64,000 bases of DNA from Lutibaculum baratangense AMV1 (GTDB lineage: Bacteria; Pseudomonadota; Alphaproteobacteria; Rhizobiales; Tepidamorphaceae). Under the pieces are notes generated by a model. That model had not been told where the DNA came from, ran no database searches, and saw only the letters and a program-made list of their open reading frames with translations. The DNA lies in NCBI RefSeq assembly GCF_000496075.1, contig NZ_AWXZ01000044.1:27309-91308 (forward strand), in the 5' to 3' direction. The position numbers and the translations under genes are program-made. This document shows, piece after piece, positions 42,345-53,419 of this stretch; within the stretch, counting starts at the first letter, position 1; every line of letters begins with the position of its first letter.

Positions 42345-42839
42345 ATGATCATCGAGGGCGAGTACCTGCTGCCGGCGGAGCGGCAGGAGGTTTGGGAGGC
42401 GCTGACGGATCCGGTCGTCCTGCAGCGCTGCATTCCCCGCTGCGAGGCCGTCGACAGGCTGAGCGAGACCGAGTTCGAGGGCATCGTGGCGCTCAAGCTC
42501 GGCCCGCTGACGGTCCGCCTGCGCGGCGTGCTGACGCTGTCCGAACTCGACCCTCCGCGGTCCTACCGCATGGTGGCGAAGGCGCGGGGCGGGCTCGCCG
42601 GCTTCGCCGAAGGCAGCAGCCACGTGCGGCTCGAGGCCGCCGGCGAAGGCACGACGCGGCTGATCTTCGAGGGAGGGGGAGCGCTCGGAGGCAGGCTCGC
42701 CTACCTGGCGGAGGGGCTGGTCGAGGGCGCGGCACGATCGGTCGCGGATCGCATCTTCGGTGACCTCCGCGCCTACCTGCAGGATAACCGGGCGCGCGAG
42801 GCAGACGAAAAAGATCGCGCTCCCAATCTGGGCTCTTGA
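42345..42839 (+). CDS. coxG: CoxG-like SRPBCC-fold protein
   Basis: 164 aa protein of the CO dehydrogenase subunit G (polyketide cyclase/SRPBCC) family. The opening [20 protein letters not shown] and [20 protein letters not shown] are diagnostic. In Oligotropha-type systems CoxG helps anchor the enzyme to the membrane; many homologues end in a hydrophobic tail, which this one lacks. GTG 42339 with GAGGA upstream is an alternative start. Placed first, 152 bp before coxS. Confidence 0.88.
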   Translation: MIIEGEYLLPAERQEVWEALTDPVVLQRCIPRCEAVDRLSETEFEGIVALKLGPLTVRLRGVLTLSELDPPRSYRMVAKARGGLAGFAEGSSHVRLEAAGEGTTRLIFEGGGALGGRLAYLAEGLVEGAARSVADRIFGDLRAYLQDNRAREADEKDRAPNLGS

Positions 42840-42991
42840 CCGATTTCGGCGTTCAAGCAACACTTTTCCCCAACGAAGATAAAAATCGAAACGGCAAATC
42901 CTCGGCTCTGGCGGGTTCCAGCCCCGTATCACCCCGAGCTCGGCCCGGCCGAGGCAGGTGGCGACCGGAACAGAACGCCGGAGGAGGAAAC

Positions 42992-43483
42992 GTGCCCAGC
43001 ATCACCATCACCGTGAACGGTCGGGAAGTGACTTCGGAGGTCGAGCCTCGAACGCTTCTCGTGGAGTTTCTGCGCGAGCAGTTGCGGCTCACGGGCACCC
43101 ATGTCGGCTGCGACACGAGCCAGTGCGGCGCCTGCGTCGTCCATGTCGGCGGCAGGGCCGTGAAGTCGTGCACCACCCTGGCCGTCCAGTGCGACCAGGC
43201 GGAGGTCACCACCATCGAGGGCCTGGCCAGGGACGGCGTGCTCCATCCCATGCAGGAGGCCTTCCGCGAGCACCACGGCCTGCAGTGCGGCTACTGCACG
43301 CCTGGGATGATCATGGCGGCGGTCGACATCGTGAACCGGCATGGCATGCCCGACGAGAAGACCGTGCGCGAGGAGCTCGACGGCAATCTCTGCCGCTGCA
43401 CGGGCTACCACAACATCGTCAAGGCGATCCTGGCAGCGGCGGAGAAGATGCAAGGGGCGGGGCAGCCGATCGCTGCCGAATAG
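42992..43483 (+). CDS. coxS: molybdenum hydroxylase small subunit (CoxS-like, two [2Fe-2S])
   Basis: 163 aa iron-sulfur subunit carrying electrons from the molybdenum site to FAD. The plant-type cluster ligands are in [14 protein letters not shown] plus a later cysteine in VKSCTTL, and the second cluster in CGYCTPGM and CRCTGYHN. Start is GTG with an ideal GGAGGA six bases upstream. First enzyme subunit gene; followed by the large subunit after 46 bp. Confidence 0.95.
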   Translation: MPSITITVNGREVTSEVEPRTLLVEFLREQLRLTGTHVGCDTSQCGACVVHVGGRAVKSCTTLAVQCDQAEVTTIEGLARDGVLHPMQEAFREHHGLQCGYCTPGMIMAAVDIVNRHGMPDEKTVREELDGNLCRCTGYHNIVKAILAAAEKMQGAGQPIAAE

Positions 43484-43529
43484 ACCCCTCACCGTCGCCT
43501 GAGCGAGCTTCTTTGGGAGGAGAGACGCC

Positions 43530-45926
43530 ATGGGAGAGAGTGGCATCGGCGCCCGCGTGCAGCGGGTGGAGGACCGGCGATTCATCACCGGCAAGGGCAA
43601 CTACACCGACGACATCAACAGGCCGGGCCAGCTGCACGCTCACTTCGTGCGATCGCCGCATGCCCACGCCCGCATCCGGAGCGTCGGCATCGCCGAGGCG
43701 CAGGCGGCTCCCGGCGTCGTCGCCGTGTACACCGGCAACGACCTCAGGAAGTTCGTGCCGACGAGCGACGACCTCGAGGAAAGCCCGATCGGCGACCTGA
43801 TCTGCGGCTGGCTCATACACTCCAAGAACGGCGAGCCGATGAAGGCGGGCTCGCATCCCGCGATCGCCCGCGACACGGTCCGCCATGTCGGCGACCAGGT
43901 GGCGGTCGTGATCGCGGAGACGAAGCGCCAGGCGCGCGATGCCGCCGAGCTCGTCGAGGTCGACTACGAGGTTCTGGACGCGGTCGCCGATCCGCTGAAG
44001 GCGCGGGCGAGCGGGGCGCCGCAGGTTCATGATGTGGCGACGGGCAACCTCGTCTACGAGTGGGAGCTCGGCGACAAGGCGAAGACCGACGAGGCGTTCC
44101 GGAACGCCCACCACGTGACGAAGCTGAACATCGTCAACAACCGCCTCGTGCCGAACGCGATGGAGCCGCGGGCGGCGATCGGCGACTACGATCCGGGCAC
44201 GGGCGTCTTCACGCTCTACGTGACGAGCCAGAACCCGCACGTGGCGCGGCTCGTCCTCTCCGCCTTCGTCGGCATCGCGCCCGAGAACAAGCTTCGGGTG
44301 ATCGCGCCGGATGTCGGGGGCGGCTTCGGCTCGAAGATCTTCATCTACGCCGAGGAGGTCGTCTGCCTCTGGGCGGCACGCCGCCTCGCGCGCCCGGTGA
44401 AGTGGAACGCCGACAGGAGCGAGGCTTTCCTCACCGACGCCCACGGCCGCGACCACGTGACCGATGCCGAGCTCGCCATGGACGAGAAGGGCAAGATCCT
44501 CGGGCTTCGCGTGCACACGACCGCGAACATGGGGGCCTACCTCTCGACCTTCGCGTCCGCCGTGCCGACCTATCTCTACGCGACGCTGCTCTCCGGCCAG
44601 TACGACATCCCGGCGATCCACGCGGAGGTCGACGCGGTCTACACGCACACCGCGCCCGTCGACGCCTATCGCGGGGCGGGGCGCCCCGAGGCCACCTTCG
44701 TGGTGGAACGGCTCGTGGAGGTCGCGGCGCGCGAGATGGGCATCGATCCCGCGAGCTTCCGAAAGCGCAACTTCGTGAAGAAGTTCCCGCACCAGACGCC
44801 AGTGATCATGAGCTACGACATCGGCGACTACGCGGCGTCCCTCAACAAGGCGCTCGAGCTGATCGACTACAAGGGCGTCGGCAAGCGCAAGCGCGAGGCC
44901 CTGAAGCGCGGCAAGCTGCTGGGTGTCGGGCTTTCCGCCTATATCGAGGCCTGCGGCATCGCTCCGTCGAAGGCCGTGGGCTCCCTGGGAGCAGGTGTGG
45001 GCTTGTGGGAATCGGCCGAGGTGCGGGTCAATCCGGTCGGCACCGTCGAGGTCCTGACGGGGTCGCACAGCCACGGGCAGGGGCACGAGACGACCTTCGC
45101 GCAGCTCGTCTGTGACCGGCTCGGCATCCCGCTCGACCAGGTGTCGATCGTGCACGGCGACACCGACAAGGTGCAGTTCGGCATGGGCACCTACGGTTCC
45201 CGCTCCGGTGCCGTCGGCATGTCGGCGATCTCGAAGGCCCTCGACAAGGTCGTCGCGAAGGCCAAGAAGGTCGCCTCCCACCTCCTGGAGGCGGCCGAGG
45301 CCGACATCGAGTTCAAGGACGGCAAGTTCACGGTCGCCGGCACCGACAAGTCGCTCGACTGGAGCGCCGTCTCGCTCGGCGCCTACGTCGCGCACGGATT
45401 TCCGTCCGACGAGATCGAGCCGGGTCTGAAGGAAGGCGCGTTCTACGACCCCGTGAACTTCACGTTTCCGGCCGGCTGCCACGTCTGCGAGTGCGAGATC
45501 GACCTCGAGACCGGCAAGACCGAGGTCGTGAACTGGGTGGCCGTCGACGATTTCGGTGTGATCATCAATCCGATGATCGTCGAGGGTCAGGTCCATGGCG
45601 GCATCGCGCAAGGGGTGGGCCAGGCACTGCTCGAGGGCTGCGTCTACGACGAGGCGGGGCAGCTCGTCACCGGCTCCTTCAACGACTACGCCATGCCCCG
45701 CGCCGACGACCTGCCGAACTTCCAGGTCGACGTGACGGTGACGCCGTGCCCCTCGAACCCCCTGGGGATCAAGGGCTGCGGGGAGGCCGGCGCGATCGCG
45801 GCCCCCGCGGCGCTGGTCAACGCGATCACCGACGCCCTCGGCCACGAGGACATAACGATGCCTGCGACACCGCAAAGAGTGTGGCGCGCCCTGCAGAAAT
45901 CCAAGATGCCCGCAGCGGCGGAATAG
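43530..45926 (+). CDS. coxL: molybdenum hydroxylase large subunit, form II CoxL-like
   Basis: 798 aa catalytic subunit binding the molybdopterin cytosine dinucleotide cofactor. The active-site loop reads AYRGAGR (residues 379-385), the form II signature; form I true CO dehydrogenases carry AYXCSFR with the copper-binding cysteine. [19 protein letters not shown] and the late [16 protein letters not shown] (with the catalytic glutamate) are present. The S-L-M gene order also fits form II. CO oxidation by form II enzymes is disputed, so the substrate is open. Confidence 0.93.
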   Translation: MGESGIGARVQRVEDRRFITGKGNYTDDINRPGQLHAHFVRSPHAHARIRSVGIAEAQAAPGVVAVYTGNDLRKFVPTSDDLEESPIGDLICGWLIHSKNGEPMKAGSHPAIARDTVRHVGDQVAVVIAETKRQARDAAELVEVDYEVLDAVADPLKARASGAPQVHDVATGNLVYEWELGDKAKTDEAFRNAHHVTKLNIVNNRLVPNAMEPRAAIGDYDPGTGVFTLYVTSQNPHVARLVLSAFVGIAPENKLRVIAPDVGGGFGSKIFIYAEEVVCLWAARRLARPVKWNADRSEAFLTDAHGRDHVTDAELAMDEKGKILGLRVHTTANMGAYLSTFASAVPTYLYATLLSGQYDIPAIHAEVDAVYTHTAPVDAYRGAGRPEATFVVERLVEVAAREMGIDPASFRKRNFVKKFPHQTPVIMSYDIGDYAASLNKALELIDYKGVGKRKREALKRGKLLGVGLSAYIEACGIAPSKAVGSLGAGVGLWESAEVRVNPVGTVEVLTGSHSHGQGHETTFAQLVCDRLGIPLDQVSIVHGDTDKVQFGMGTYGSRSGAVGMSAISKALDKVVAKAKKVASHLLEAAEADIEFKDGKFTVAGTDKSLDWSAVSLGAYVAHGFPSDEIEPGLKEGAFYDPVNFTFPAGCHVCECEIDLETGKTEVVNWVAVDDFGVIINPMIVEGQVHGGIAQGVGQALLEGCVYDEAGQLVTGSFNDYAMPRADDLPNFQVDVTVTPCPSNPLGIKGCGEAGAIAAPAALVNAITDALGHEDITMPATPQRVWRALQKSKMPAAAE

Positions 45927-45938
45927 GAGGCGAGGACG

Positions 45939-46730
45939 ATGTATCCCTTCAACTATCACCGCCCCACGAGCGTCCGGCAGGCCTCCGCTCTCCTCGGAAA
46001 GTCGGAGGACGCGCGCCTGCTGGCGGGCGGGCACTCGCTCCTGCCGATGATGAAGCAGCGCCTCGCGCAGCCGAGCGACCTCATCGATCTCGGCCTGGTC
46101 GAGGGCCTGCGCGGCATCGAGCTCAAGGGGCGAACCCTGCAGATCGGCGCCATGATGACGCACGCCGAGGTTGCCGCCTCGGACGTCGTGCGCGAGGCGA
46201 TCCCGGCGCTCGCCGAGCTCGTCGCCTCCATCGGCGACCCCCATGTCCGCCACCGCGGCACGATCGGCGGCTCGGTGGCGAACAACGACCCCAACGCCGA
46301 CTACCCCGCCGCCTGCCTCGCGCTCGAGGCGACGATCGTCACGAACAGGCGCCGGATCGACGCCGACGAGTTCTTCGTCGACATGTTCGAGACCGCGCTC
46401 GAGCCCGGGGAGATCATCACGAAGATCCAGTTCCCGGTGCCGCGCAGGGCGGGCTACGCGAAGTTCCGCAATCCCGCCTCGCGCTATCCGCTCGTCGGTG
46501 TGTTCCTCGCCAAGCGGGGAGGGACGGTCCGCGCGGCGGTGACCGGCGCCGCAACTTGCGTCTTCCGGTGCAAGGAGGTGGAAGACGCGCTGAACGCCCG
46601 CTTCGCGCCGAAGTCGCTCGACGGCGTCACCGTCCCGACGGACGGGCTCAACAGCGACATGCATGCGGGCGCCGACTACCGGGCCCACCTGATCGTCGTG
46701 ATGGCGAAGCGGGCCGCGTCCGCCGCTTGA
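45939..46730 (+). CDS. coxM: molybdenum hydroxylase medium subunit (CoxM-like, FAD)
   Basis: 263 aa flavoprotein subunit. The FAD-binding motifs are AGGHSLLPMMKQRLA (about 32-46) and the TIGGSVANNDPNAD loop (about 107-120), both as in CoxM. It follows the large subunit by 12 bp. The order small-large-medium is that of the form II group. Confidence 0.95.
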   Translation: MYPFNYHRPTSVRQASALLGKSEDARLLAGGHSLLPMMKQRLAQPSDLIDLGLVEGLRGIELKGRTLQIGAMMTHAEVAASDVVREAIPALAELVASIGDPHVRHRGTIGGSVANNDPNADYPAACLALEATIVTNRRRIDADEFFVDMFETALEPGEIITKIQFPVPRRAGYAKFRNPASRYPLVGVFLAKRGGTVRAAVTGAATCVFRCKEVEDALNARFAPKSLDGVTVPTDGLNSDMHAGADYRAHLIVVMAKRAASAA

Positions 46731-46820
46731 TAGGCGGCGTCGAAGGCGCATAGGTTCGGGAGTCCGCCGCGGTCCGGCCACGGCGGGCTTTCCTTCGCGA
46801 GCGTCAACTGCGGTGGTGGG

Positions 46821-47756
<936 letters not shown>

Positions 47757-47762
47757 ACCGGC

Positions 47763-48989
47763 ATGAGCGGGCAGGGAGGTCCAGGCGTCGCATCCGGCCG
47801 GCTCGCGGAGAACGTCGTCCACTTCGGGCGGGCGTTGCGGGCAGCGGGCATGCGGGTCGGGCCCGGTGCGATCGCCGATGCGCTTCAGGCCCTCGCGACG
47901 ACGGGCGTCGGCGGCCGCGGCGACGTCTATTGGACGCTGCACGCCTGCCTCGTGAAGCGGCACGAGGATCACGAGGTGTTCGACCAGACGTTTCGCCTGT
48001 TCTTCCGCCGGCGGGGCCTGCAGGAGCGGATGATGTCCGAGCTCCTGCCGCCGACGCCGAACGCCGACAGGTCGAACGAGGTTCGCTCCCGCGTCGCCGA
48101 CGCGCTGCACGGCAAGCGCGAGGCGGAGCTTCCAAGGGAGCAGAAGCCGAAGGTCGAGCTCGATGCCCGTCTCACGATGTCGCAGACCGAGCTTCTCCAG
48201 ACGAAGGACTTCGAGGCGATGAGCGCCGCCGAGATCGCCGTCGCACGGCAGCTCGTCCGGCGGCTGGTGATGCCGGACGACAAGGTGCGGACGCGCCGGC
48301 TGGTCCCCTCGGGCAGGGGCGGCCGCATCGACATGCGGCGCAGCCTGCGGGCGAGCCTGAGGACCGGCGGCCACGGCGTGACGCTCGAGCGACGGGCGCC
48401 GGCCGAGCGGCATCCTCCGGTCGTCGCGCTCTGCGACATCTCGGGCTCGATGGCGCAGTACAGCCGGATGGTGCTGCACTTCCTGCACGCCCTCACCGAG
48501 GCGCGCGGCAGGGTGCACAGCTTCGTTTTCGGCACGCGGCTCACGAACGTCACGCGGCAGCTCGCCGCCCGCGACCCGGAGGTCGCCCTCGAGCGCACGG
48601 CATGCGCGGTATCGGACTGGTCGGGCGGCACGCGCATCACCACCTGTATCAGGCGCTTCAACCACGACTGGTCGCGGCGGGTCCTGGGGCAGGGGGCGGT
48701 CGTACTCCTGGTGACGGACGGTCTGGAGCGCGACCCCGACGCGGATCTGGCGCGCGAGGTCGAGCGGCTGAAACGGTCCTGCCGGCGTCTCGTCTGGCTG
48801 AACCCGCTCCTCCGCTTCGACCGGTTCGAGCCCCGGGCGGGCGGCATACGGGCGATCCTGCCGCATGTCGACGAGTTCCGCCCGGTGCACAATCTGGCGG
48901 CGATGCGGGAGCTCGTCGCGGCGCTCGACGGATCGGCCGTATCGGCTCCGCGGAGCCCGCGCGACTGGCTGAAGGAGTATGCGGCATGA
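47763..48989 (+). CDS. coxE: CoxE-like von Willebrand A domain protein
   Basis: 408 aa. N-terminal helical region, then a VWA domain with MIDAS motif CDISGSMAQYSRM and later LLVTDGLERDPDADL. VWA proteins pair with MoxR ATPases; CoxE works with CoxD in maturing the hydroxylase. A basic segment (VRTRRLVPSGRGGRIDMRR) precedes the VWA domain. Overlaps the next gene by ATGA. Confidence 0.93.
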   Translation: MSGQGGPGVASGRLAENVVHFGRALRAAGMRVGPGAIADALQALATTGVGGRGDVYWTLHACLVKRHEDHEVFDQTFRLFFRRRGLQERMMSELLPPTPNADRSNEVRSRVADALHGKREAELPREQKPKVELDARLTMSQTELLQTKDFEAMSAAEIAVARQLVRRLVMPDDKVRTRRLVPSGRGGRIDMRRSLRASLRTGGHGVTLERRAPAERHPPVVALCDISGSMAQYSRMVLHFLHALTEARGRVHSFVFGTRLTNVTRQLAARDPEVALERTACAVSDWSGGTRITTCIRRFNHDWSRRVLGQGAVVLLVTDGLERDPDADLAREVERLKRSCRRLVWLNPLLRFDRFEPRAGGIRAILPHVDEFRPVHNLAAMRELVAALDGSAVSAPRSPRDWLKEYAA

Positions 48990-49312
48990 ACGAAGCCGAA
49001 GGGGACGACGTGCTGGCGATCGCGCAGGGCTGGCGGAGCGAGGGGCGCGAGGTGGCTCTCGCCACGGTCGTGGAGACGTGGGGATCCGCCCCGCGGCCGG
49101 TCGGCAGCCATCTCGTCATCGACGGCGAGGGCAACTTCATGGGCTCCGTCTCCGGCGGCTGCGTGGAGGGCGCCGTGATCGCCGAGGCGATCGACGTGAT
49201 CGGCACGGGTCAGCCGAAGACCCTCTCCTTCGGCGTGGCAGACGAGACGGCCTGGGAGGTCGGCCTGTCCTGCGGCGGGCGCATCAGCGTCTATGTCGAG
49301 CCGGTGAGCTGA
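48986..49312 (+). CDS. coxF: CoxF-like XdhC N-terminal domain protein
   Basis: 108 aa covering only the first domain of XdhC-type proteins (VALATVVETWGSAPRPVGSH, then GSVSGGCVEGAVIAEA and LSCGGRISVYVEPV). XdhC proteins bind the molybdenum cofactor and see to its sulfuration before insertion. The second XdhC domain is on the next gene, 5 bp later, so the protein is split in two here. Confidence 0.9.
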   Translation: MNEAEGDDVLAIAQGWRSEGREVALATVVETWGSAPRPVGSHLVIDGEGNFMGSVSGGCVEGAVIAEAIDVIGTGQPKTLSFGVADETAWEVGLSCGGRISVYVEPVS

Positions 49313-49317
49313 CGGCG

Positions 49318-50007
49318 ATGCGGCTCGAGCTTCTCCAGCGCCTGAACGAGGCGAGAGCCGCGCGCGAGGCGGCGATCGTCCTCACGGACCTCGCGAGCGG
49401 CGGGCAGGATCTCCTGCTCGAACGGCAGGTCGAGGCGCATATCGAGAGGGAGGCGCTCGAGACGCTCCTGCGCAACGGCCGGAGCGGCTCCGTCGAGCTC
49501 GGCGGCACGGCGCTGTTCGCGGGCGTCTACCTGCCCCCGGTGAAGCTCGTCTGCATCGGCGCCGTCCACATCTCGCAGGCGCTCGCCCCGATGGCGCGCC
49601 TCGTGGGCCTCGACGTCACGATCGTCGATCCGCGCGAGGCGTTCGCCACCACGGAGCGCTTCCAAGGCGTCGACCTGCGCGCGGAGTGGCCCGACGTGGC
49701 GCTGCCCGAGATCGGCCTCGACCGGTGGTCGGCGTTCTGCGCGCTGACGCACGACCCGAAGATCGACGATCCGGGCCTCCACGCCGCGCTGCGCGCGGGC
49801 TGCTTCTATATCGGCGCGCTCGGCAGCCGCAAGACGCACGGGCGCAGGGTCGAGCGCCTGACGGAGGCGGGCTTCGCAGCCGACGAGATCGCCCGCATCC
49901 ACGCCCCGATCGGCCTGCCGATCGGAGCCCAGAGCCCGTCCGAGATCGCGCTGTCGATCCTGTCCGAGATCACGGCCGTGCGGCGGCTGAAGCCGCAACC
50001 CAGATGA
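49318..50007 (+). CDS. XdhC C-terminal (Rossmann) domain protein
   Basis: 229 aa. An N-terminal alpha/beta part (residues 1-75) leads to the XdhC Rossmann domain: KLVCIGAVHISQALAPMARLVGLDVTIVDPRE, cut here at its glycine-poor loop GAVHIS, and GCFYIGALGSRKTHGRRVERL, IHAPIGLPIGAQSPSEIALSI. These C-terminal signatures are strong. It complements the CoxF half immediately upstream and overlaps the next gene by ATGA. Confidence 0.9.
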   Translation: MRLELLQRLNEARAAREAAIVLTDLASGGQDLLLERQVEAHIEREALETLLRNGRSGSVELGGTALFAGVYLPPVKLVCIGAVHISQALAPMARLVGLDVTIVDPREAFATTERFQGVDLRAEWPDVALPEIGLDRWSAFCALTHDPKIDDPGLHAALRAGCFYIGALGSRKTHGRRVERLTEAGFAADEIARIHAPIGLPIGAQSPSEIALSILSEITAVRRLKPQPR

Positions 50008-51626
50008 AGTTCGGAGCGATCCTCGTCGACCGCGCCGAGGGCGCGATCCTCGCCCACACGGCGAGGCTCGGCAAAGGCAGCTCGATCAAGAAGGGCACCC
50101 GCCTCGACGCCGAGGCGGTCGCGCGGCTGCAGGCGGCCGGGGTCGAGGAGGTCGTCGCGGCGTCTCTCGGTCCGGACGACGTGCACGAGGACACGGCCGC
50201 GAACCGCCTCGCCGCCGCGCTGGTGCGGCCCGGCCTGCGGGCGGAGAAGGCGTTCACCGGCCGCGCGAACCTCTTCGCGGAGGTGGCCGGCCTGCTCGTC
50301 GTCGACCGGGACGCGGTCGAGGGCTTCAACTCGGTCGACGAGGCGATCACCCTCGCGACGCTGCCGAGCCATGCGCCGGTCGAGCCGGGAACGATGCTCG
50401 CGACCGTGAAGATCATCCCCTTCGCGGCGGAGCAGCGCCACGTGACGCAAGCCGAGAAGATCGCCGGCGACGGCTCGCCGGTGCGCCTCCACCCGTTCCG
50501 CCCGCGCTCCGTCGGTGTCGTCGCGACCGTGCTCCCGGGCACGACGGACAAGATGCTCGACAAGACCGCGCGTATCCTGGCCGAGCGGCTCTCCCGTTCG
50601 GGCAGCCGGATCATCCGCGAGGTCCGGGTGGCGCACGAGGAAGACGCCATAGCGAACGCGCTGCTGGCGCTGCGGGGGCAGGGGGCTGAGCTGCTGATCG
50701 TCTTCGGCGCCTCGGCGATCGTCGACCGGGCGGACGTGATCCCCGCGGGCGTCGAGGCTGCGGGCGGCGCGATCAAACATTTCGGCATGCCCGTCGATCC
50801 GGGCAACCTGCTGCTCCTCGGCGAGCTCGACGGGTGCCCCGTCCTCGGCGCCCCGGGCTGCGCGCGCAGCCCCAAGGAGAACGGCTTCGACTGGGTGCTC
50901 GACCGGCTTATGGCCGATTTCGATGTCGGTGCGGCCGACTTGAGGCAGATGGGGGTGGGCGGGCTGTTGCAGGAGATCGTGTCACGCCCTCAGCCGCGGG
51001 CCCAGGAAGAGGCGCCGCAGGCGGGGATCAGCGCATTGATACTGGCGGCCGGGCAGTCGCGACGGATGGGCGCCGTCAACAAGCTGCTGCAGCCGGTCGC
51101 CGGAAAGCCGATCGTCCGCCATGTCGTCGAGGCGGCGCTGGCGAGCTCGTGCCGCGAGGTGGTCGTCGTCACCGGCCATCAGCGGGAGGAGGTGGAGGAG
51201 GTCCTCGCCGGCCTCGACGTCCGCTTCGTCTGGAACCCGGACTACGGCGAAGGGCTTTCGACCTCGCTCCGTGCCGGCATCGGCGCGCTGTCGGACGGCA
51301 GCGAAGGAGCCCTCGTCCTCCTGGGCGATATGCCGCGCGTGGAGCCCGGGCTGATCGATGCGCTCGTGGCGGCCTTCGCGCCGGAGGAGGGGCGGCAGAT
51401 CGTCGTCCCCGTCCATCAGGGCAAGCGGGGGAACCCCGTGCTCTGGGCGCGGCGCTACTTCGACGACCTCAGGAGCCTGAAGGGCGACGTGGGCGCGCGC
51501 CACCTGATCGGCGAGGCGGGCGCCATGGTGTTCGAGGTGGAGGCGCCGCGGGATTCGGTGCTTATCGACGTCGACACGCCGGACGCTCTGGCGGAGCTGC
51601 ACGAAAGGCTTAACCGGGGAATTTAG
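50004..51626 (+). CDS. molybdopterin-binding (MoeA-like) / MocA nucleotidyltransferase fusion
   Basis: 540 aa in two parts. Residues 1-330 carry a MoeA/MogA-like molybdopterin-binding fold, with the LIVFGASAIVDRADVIPAG segment. Residues 346-540 are a MobA/MocA-type cytidylyltransferase: ISALILAAGQSRRMGAVNKLL, VVTGHQREEVEEVL, LVLLGDMPRVEPGLIDALV. It should make or load the molybdopterin cytosine dinucleotide form needed by the hydroxylase, which ties it to coxL. Last gene of the operon. Confidence 0.9.
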   Translation: MKFGAILVDRAEGAILAHTARLGKGSSIKKGTRLDAEAVARLQAAGVEEVVAASLGPDDVHEDTAANRLAAALVRPGLRAEKAFTGRANLFAEVAGLLVVDRDAVEGFNSVDEAITLATLPSHAPVEPGTMLATVKIIPFAAEQRHVTQAEKIAGDGSPVRLHPFRPRSVGVVATVLPGTTDKMLDKTARILAERLSRSGSRIIREVRVAHEEDAIANALLALRGQGAELLIVFGASAIVDRADVIPAGVEAAGGAIKHFGMPVDPGNLLLLGELDGCPVLGAPGCARSPKENGFDWVLDRLMADFDVGAADLRQMGVGGLLQEIVSRPQPRAQEEAPQAGISALILAAGQSRRMGAVNKLLQPVAGKPIVRHVVEAALASSCREVVVVTGHQREEVEEVLAGLDVRFVWNPDYGEGLSTSLRAGIGALSDGSEGALVLLGDMPRVEPGLIDALVAAFAPEEGRQIVVPVHQGKRGNPVLWARRYFDDLRSLKGDVGARHLIGEAGAMVFEVEAPRDSVLIDVDTPDALAELHERLNRGI

Positions 51627-51736
51627 CAGCACTCCGGTCGATCTGCTGCTAACACATTGAAGGATCTATTCTTTTATTGATTGGTTAAGTGTCGTGGGCT
51701 TCTCATATCGGAGTGGCAACGGCAAGGGGATTCCTC

Positions 51737-52006
51737 ATGGTCGCAGTCGAATTCGAGGCGCAGCTCAAGGGCTATGGTCTGACCACCGCGGAGATCATCT
51801 ACCGCTTCCCTGATCACCCGGGCCTGCTGCAGCAGTTCCTGTGGCAGCATTACGACCTGGCGCCGGACTTTCCCGAGCTCTTCAAGTTCCTCGAATTCTG
51901 GGACAAGTCGATCGAGGGGCCCATCCACTCGGTACAGATCGCCCACCACAAGCTCATCGGCCCCAGCGAATGGCGAAAGGCCGATCACAGCTTCGGCCTG
52001 CACTGA
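51737..52006 (+). CDS. usg: Usg family protein
   Basis: 89 aa. The sequence LKGYGLTTAEIIYRFPDHP, with LLQQFLWQHYDLAPDFPELFKFL, is the Usg family, a small alphaproteobacterial protein of unknown function named for its place upstream of trp genes in Caulobacter; no trp genes are here. Ends IGPSEWRKADHSFGLH, also conserved. AAGGGGA precedes ATG 51737. An AT-rich 110-bp leader likely holds its promoter. Confidence 0.85.
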   Translation: MVAVEFEAQLKGYGLTTAEIIYRFPDHPGLLQQFLWQHYDLAPDFPELFKFLEFWDKSIEGPIHSVQIAHHKLIGPSEWRKADHSFGLH

Positions 52007-52150
52007 CGCCGCACCTCCGGCCCTGCGGCTAGCCATCGGTCGTCATGCCGCCTTCGTGATGTTGACCGCCCCGCGGCGCCCACCTAGCGTGCCGCCCATG
52101 GCCGCAAGGGTGCCGCGGAGTTCCCGGACGCGCGGGGGAGAAGGGCAAGC

Positions 52151-53401
52151 ATGACGGCACCGGCCGACAATCTGCGCATAGACGGTCTTCGCCTGTGGGA
52201 ATCCCTCATGGCGATGGCGAAGGTGGGGCCGGGCCTGCGGGGCGGCAACAACCGCCAGGCCCTGACCGACGCCGACAGGGAGGGCAGGGACCTCTTCAGG
52301 TCGTGGTGCGAGGGGGCAGGCATGAAGGTCGCCGTCGACACGATGGGCAGCATATTCGCGCGCCGCGAAGGAACTGACCCCACCCTCGCCCCGGTGATGG
52401 TCGGAAGCCACCTCGACACCCAGCCGACCGGCGGCAGATACGATGGCGTCCTCGGCGTCCTCGCGGGCCTCGAGATCGTCCGCACGCTCGATGATCTCGG
52501 CATCAGGACGCGCCGGCCGATCGAGGTCGTGAACTGGACGAACGAGGAGGGCACCCGCTTCGCGCCGGCCATGCTCGCCTCGGGGGTCTTCGCCGGCGTC
52601 CACGACGAGGCCTGGGCCCATGCCCGGCAGGACGCCTCGGGCAGGAGCTTCGGCGACGAGCTCAGGCGCATCGGCTATCTCGGCGAAGCACCCGCGGGCC
52701 GGCGCAGGATCCACGCATATTACGAGTTGCATATCGAGCAGGGACCGATCCTCGAGGACGAGGACATCGATATAGGGGTCGTGACGCACGGCCAGGGGCT
52801 GAAATGGCTGCAGGTGAGCCTCACCGGCCGGGAAAGCCACACCGGCTCCACGCCCATGCCGAAGCGTCGCAACGCCGCTCTGGGGATGGCGCGGGTGATG
52901 GAGCTCGTGGACGAGGTCGCCTGGCGCCACGCGCCGCACGCGGTCGGGGCGGTCGGCCATGTCGAGATCTTCCCGAACTCGCGGAACGTCATTCCGGGGA
53001 GGGCGGTCTTCACGATCGACATCCGCTCGCCGAGGCAGGAGGTGCTCGATGACATGGACGATCGCATTTGCGCCGGTATCGTCGAGATCGCGGATGCGAT
53101 CGGCCTCGGGGCGCAGGTCGAGCAGGTCGGCCATTTCGACCCCGTCGCGTTCGACCAGAGCTGCATCCGGACGATCAGGGCCGCGGCCGACCGGCTCGGC
53201 TATTCGCACCGCGACATCGTCTCCGGCGCCGGCCACGATGCCTGCTGGATCAACCGCGTGGCGCCGACCGCCATGGTCATGTGTCCCTGCGTCGGCGGCC
53301 TCTCCCACAACGAGGACGAGGAGATCACGCGGGAATGGGCGACCGCCGGCGCCGAGGTGCTCTTCCACGCCGTCGTGGAGACGGCGGAAATCGTCGAGTG
53401 A
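52151..53401 (+). CDS. Zn-dependent amidohydrolase of the N-carbamoyl-L-amino acid hydrolase / allantoate type (M20)
   Basis: 416 aa. Metal and active-site motifs of the HyuC/AllC M20 family: VGSHLDTQPTGGRYDGVLGV, NWTNEEGTRFAPAMLASGVF cut at the catalytic glutamates, YYELHIEQGPILED, SHTGSTPM and SGAGHDACWI. It hydrolyses a ureido acid (N-carbamoyl amino acid, beta-ureidopropionate or allantoate); which one is not decidable without the neighbours of a hydantoin or purine-breakdown locus, which are absent here. Monocistronic. Confidence 0.9.
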   Translation: MTAPADNLRIDGLRLWESLMAMAKVGPGLRGGNNRQALTDADREGRDLFRSWCEGAGMKVAVDTMGSIFARREGTDPTLAPVMVGSHLDTQPTGGRYDGVLGVLAGLEIVRTLDDLGIRTRRPIEVVNWTNEEGTRFAPAMLASGVFAGVHDEAWAHARQDASGRSFGDELRRIGYLGEAPAGRRRIHAYYELHIEQGPILEDEDIDIGVVTHGQGLKWLQVSLTGRESHTGSTPMPKRRNAALGMARVMELVDEVAWRHAPHAVGAVGHVEIFPNSRNVIPGRAVFTIDIRSPRQEVLDDMDDRICAGIVEIADAIGLGAQVEQVGHFDPVAFDQSCIRTIRAAADRLGYSHRDIVSGAGHDACWINRVAPTAMVMCPCVGGLSHNEDEEITREWATAGAEVLFHAVVETAEIVE

Positions 53402-53419
53402 GGGTGCCGGACGCCCCCG

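Noticed and set aside
43419..46781. 1120-codon open frame on the minus strand
   Set aside because: It is the antisense shadow of coxL and coxM; GC-rich codon use keeps the opposite frame open. Its translation is Arg/Asp/Val-rich without motifs.
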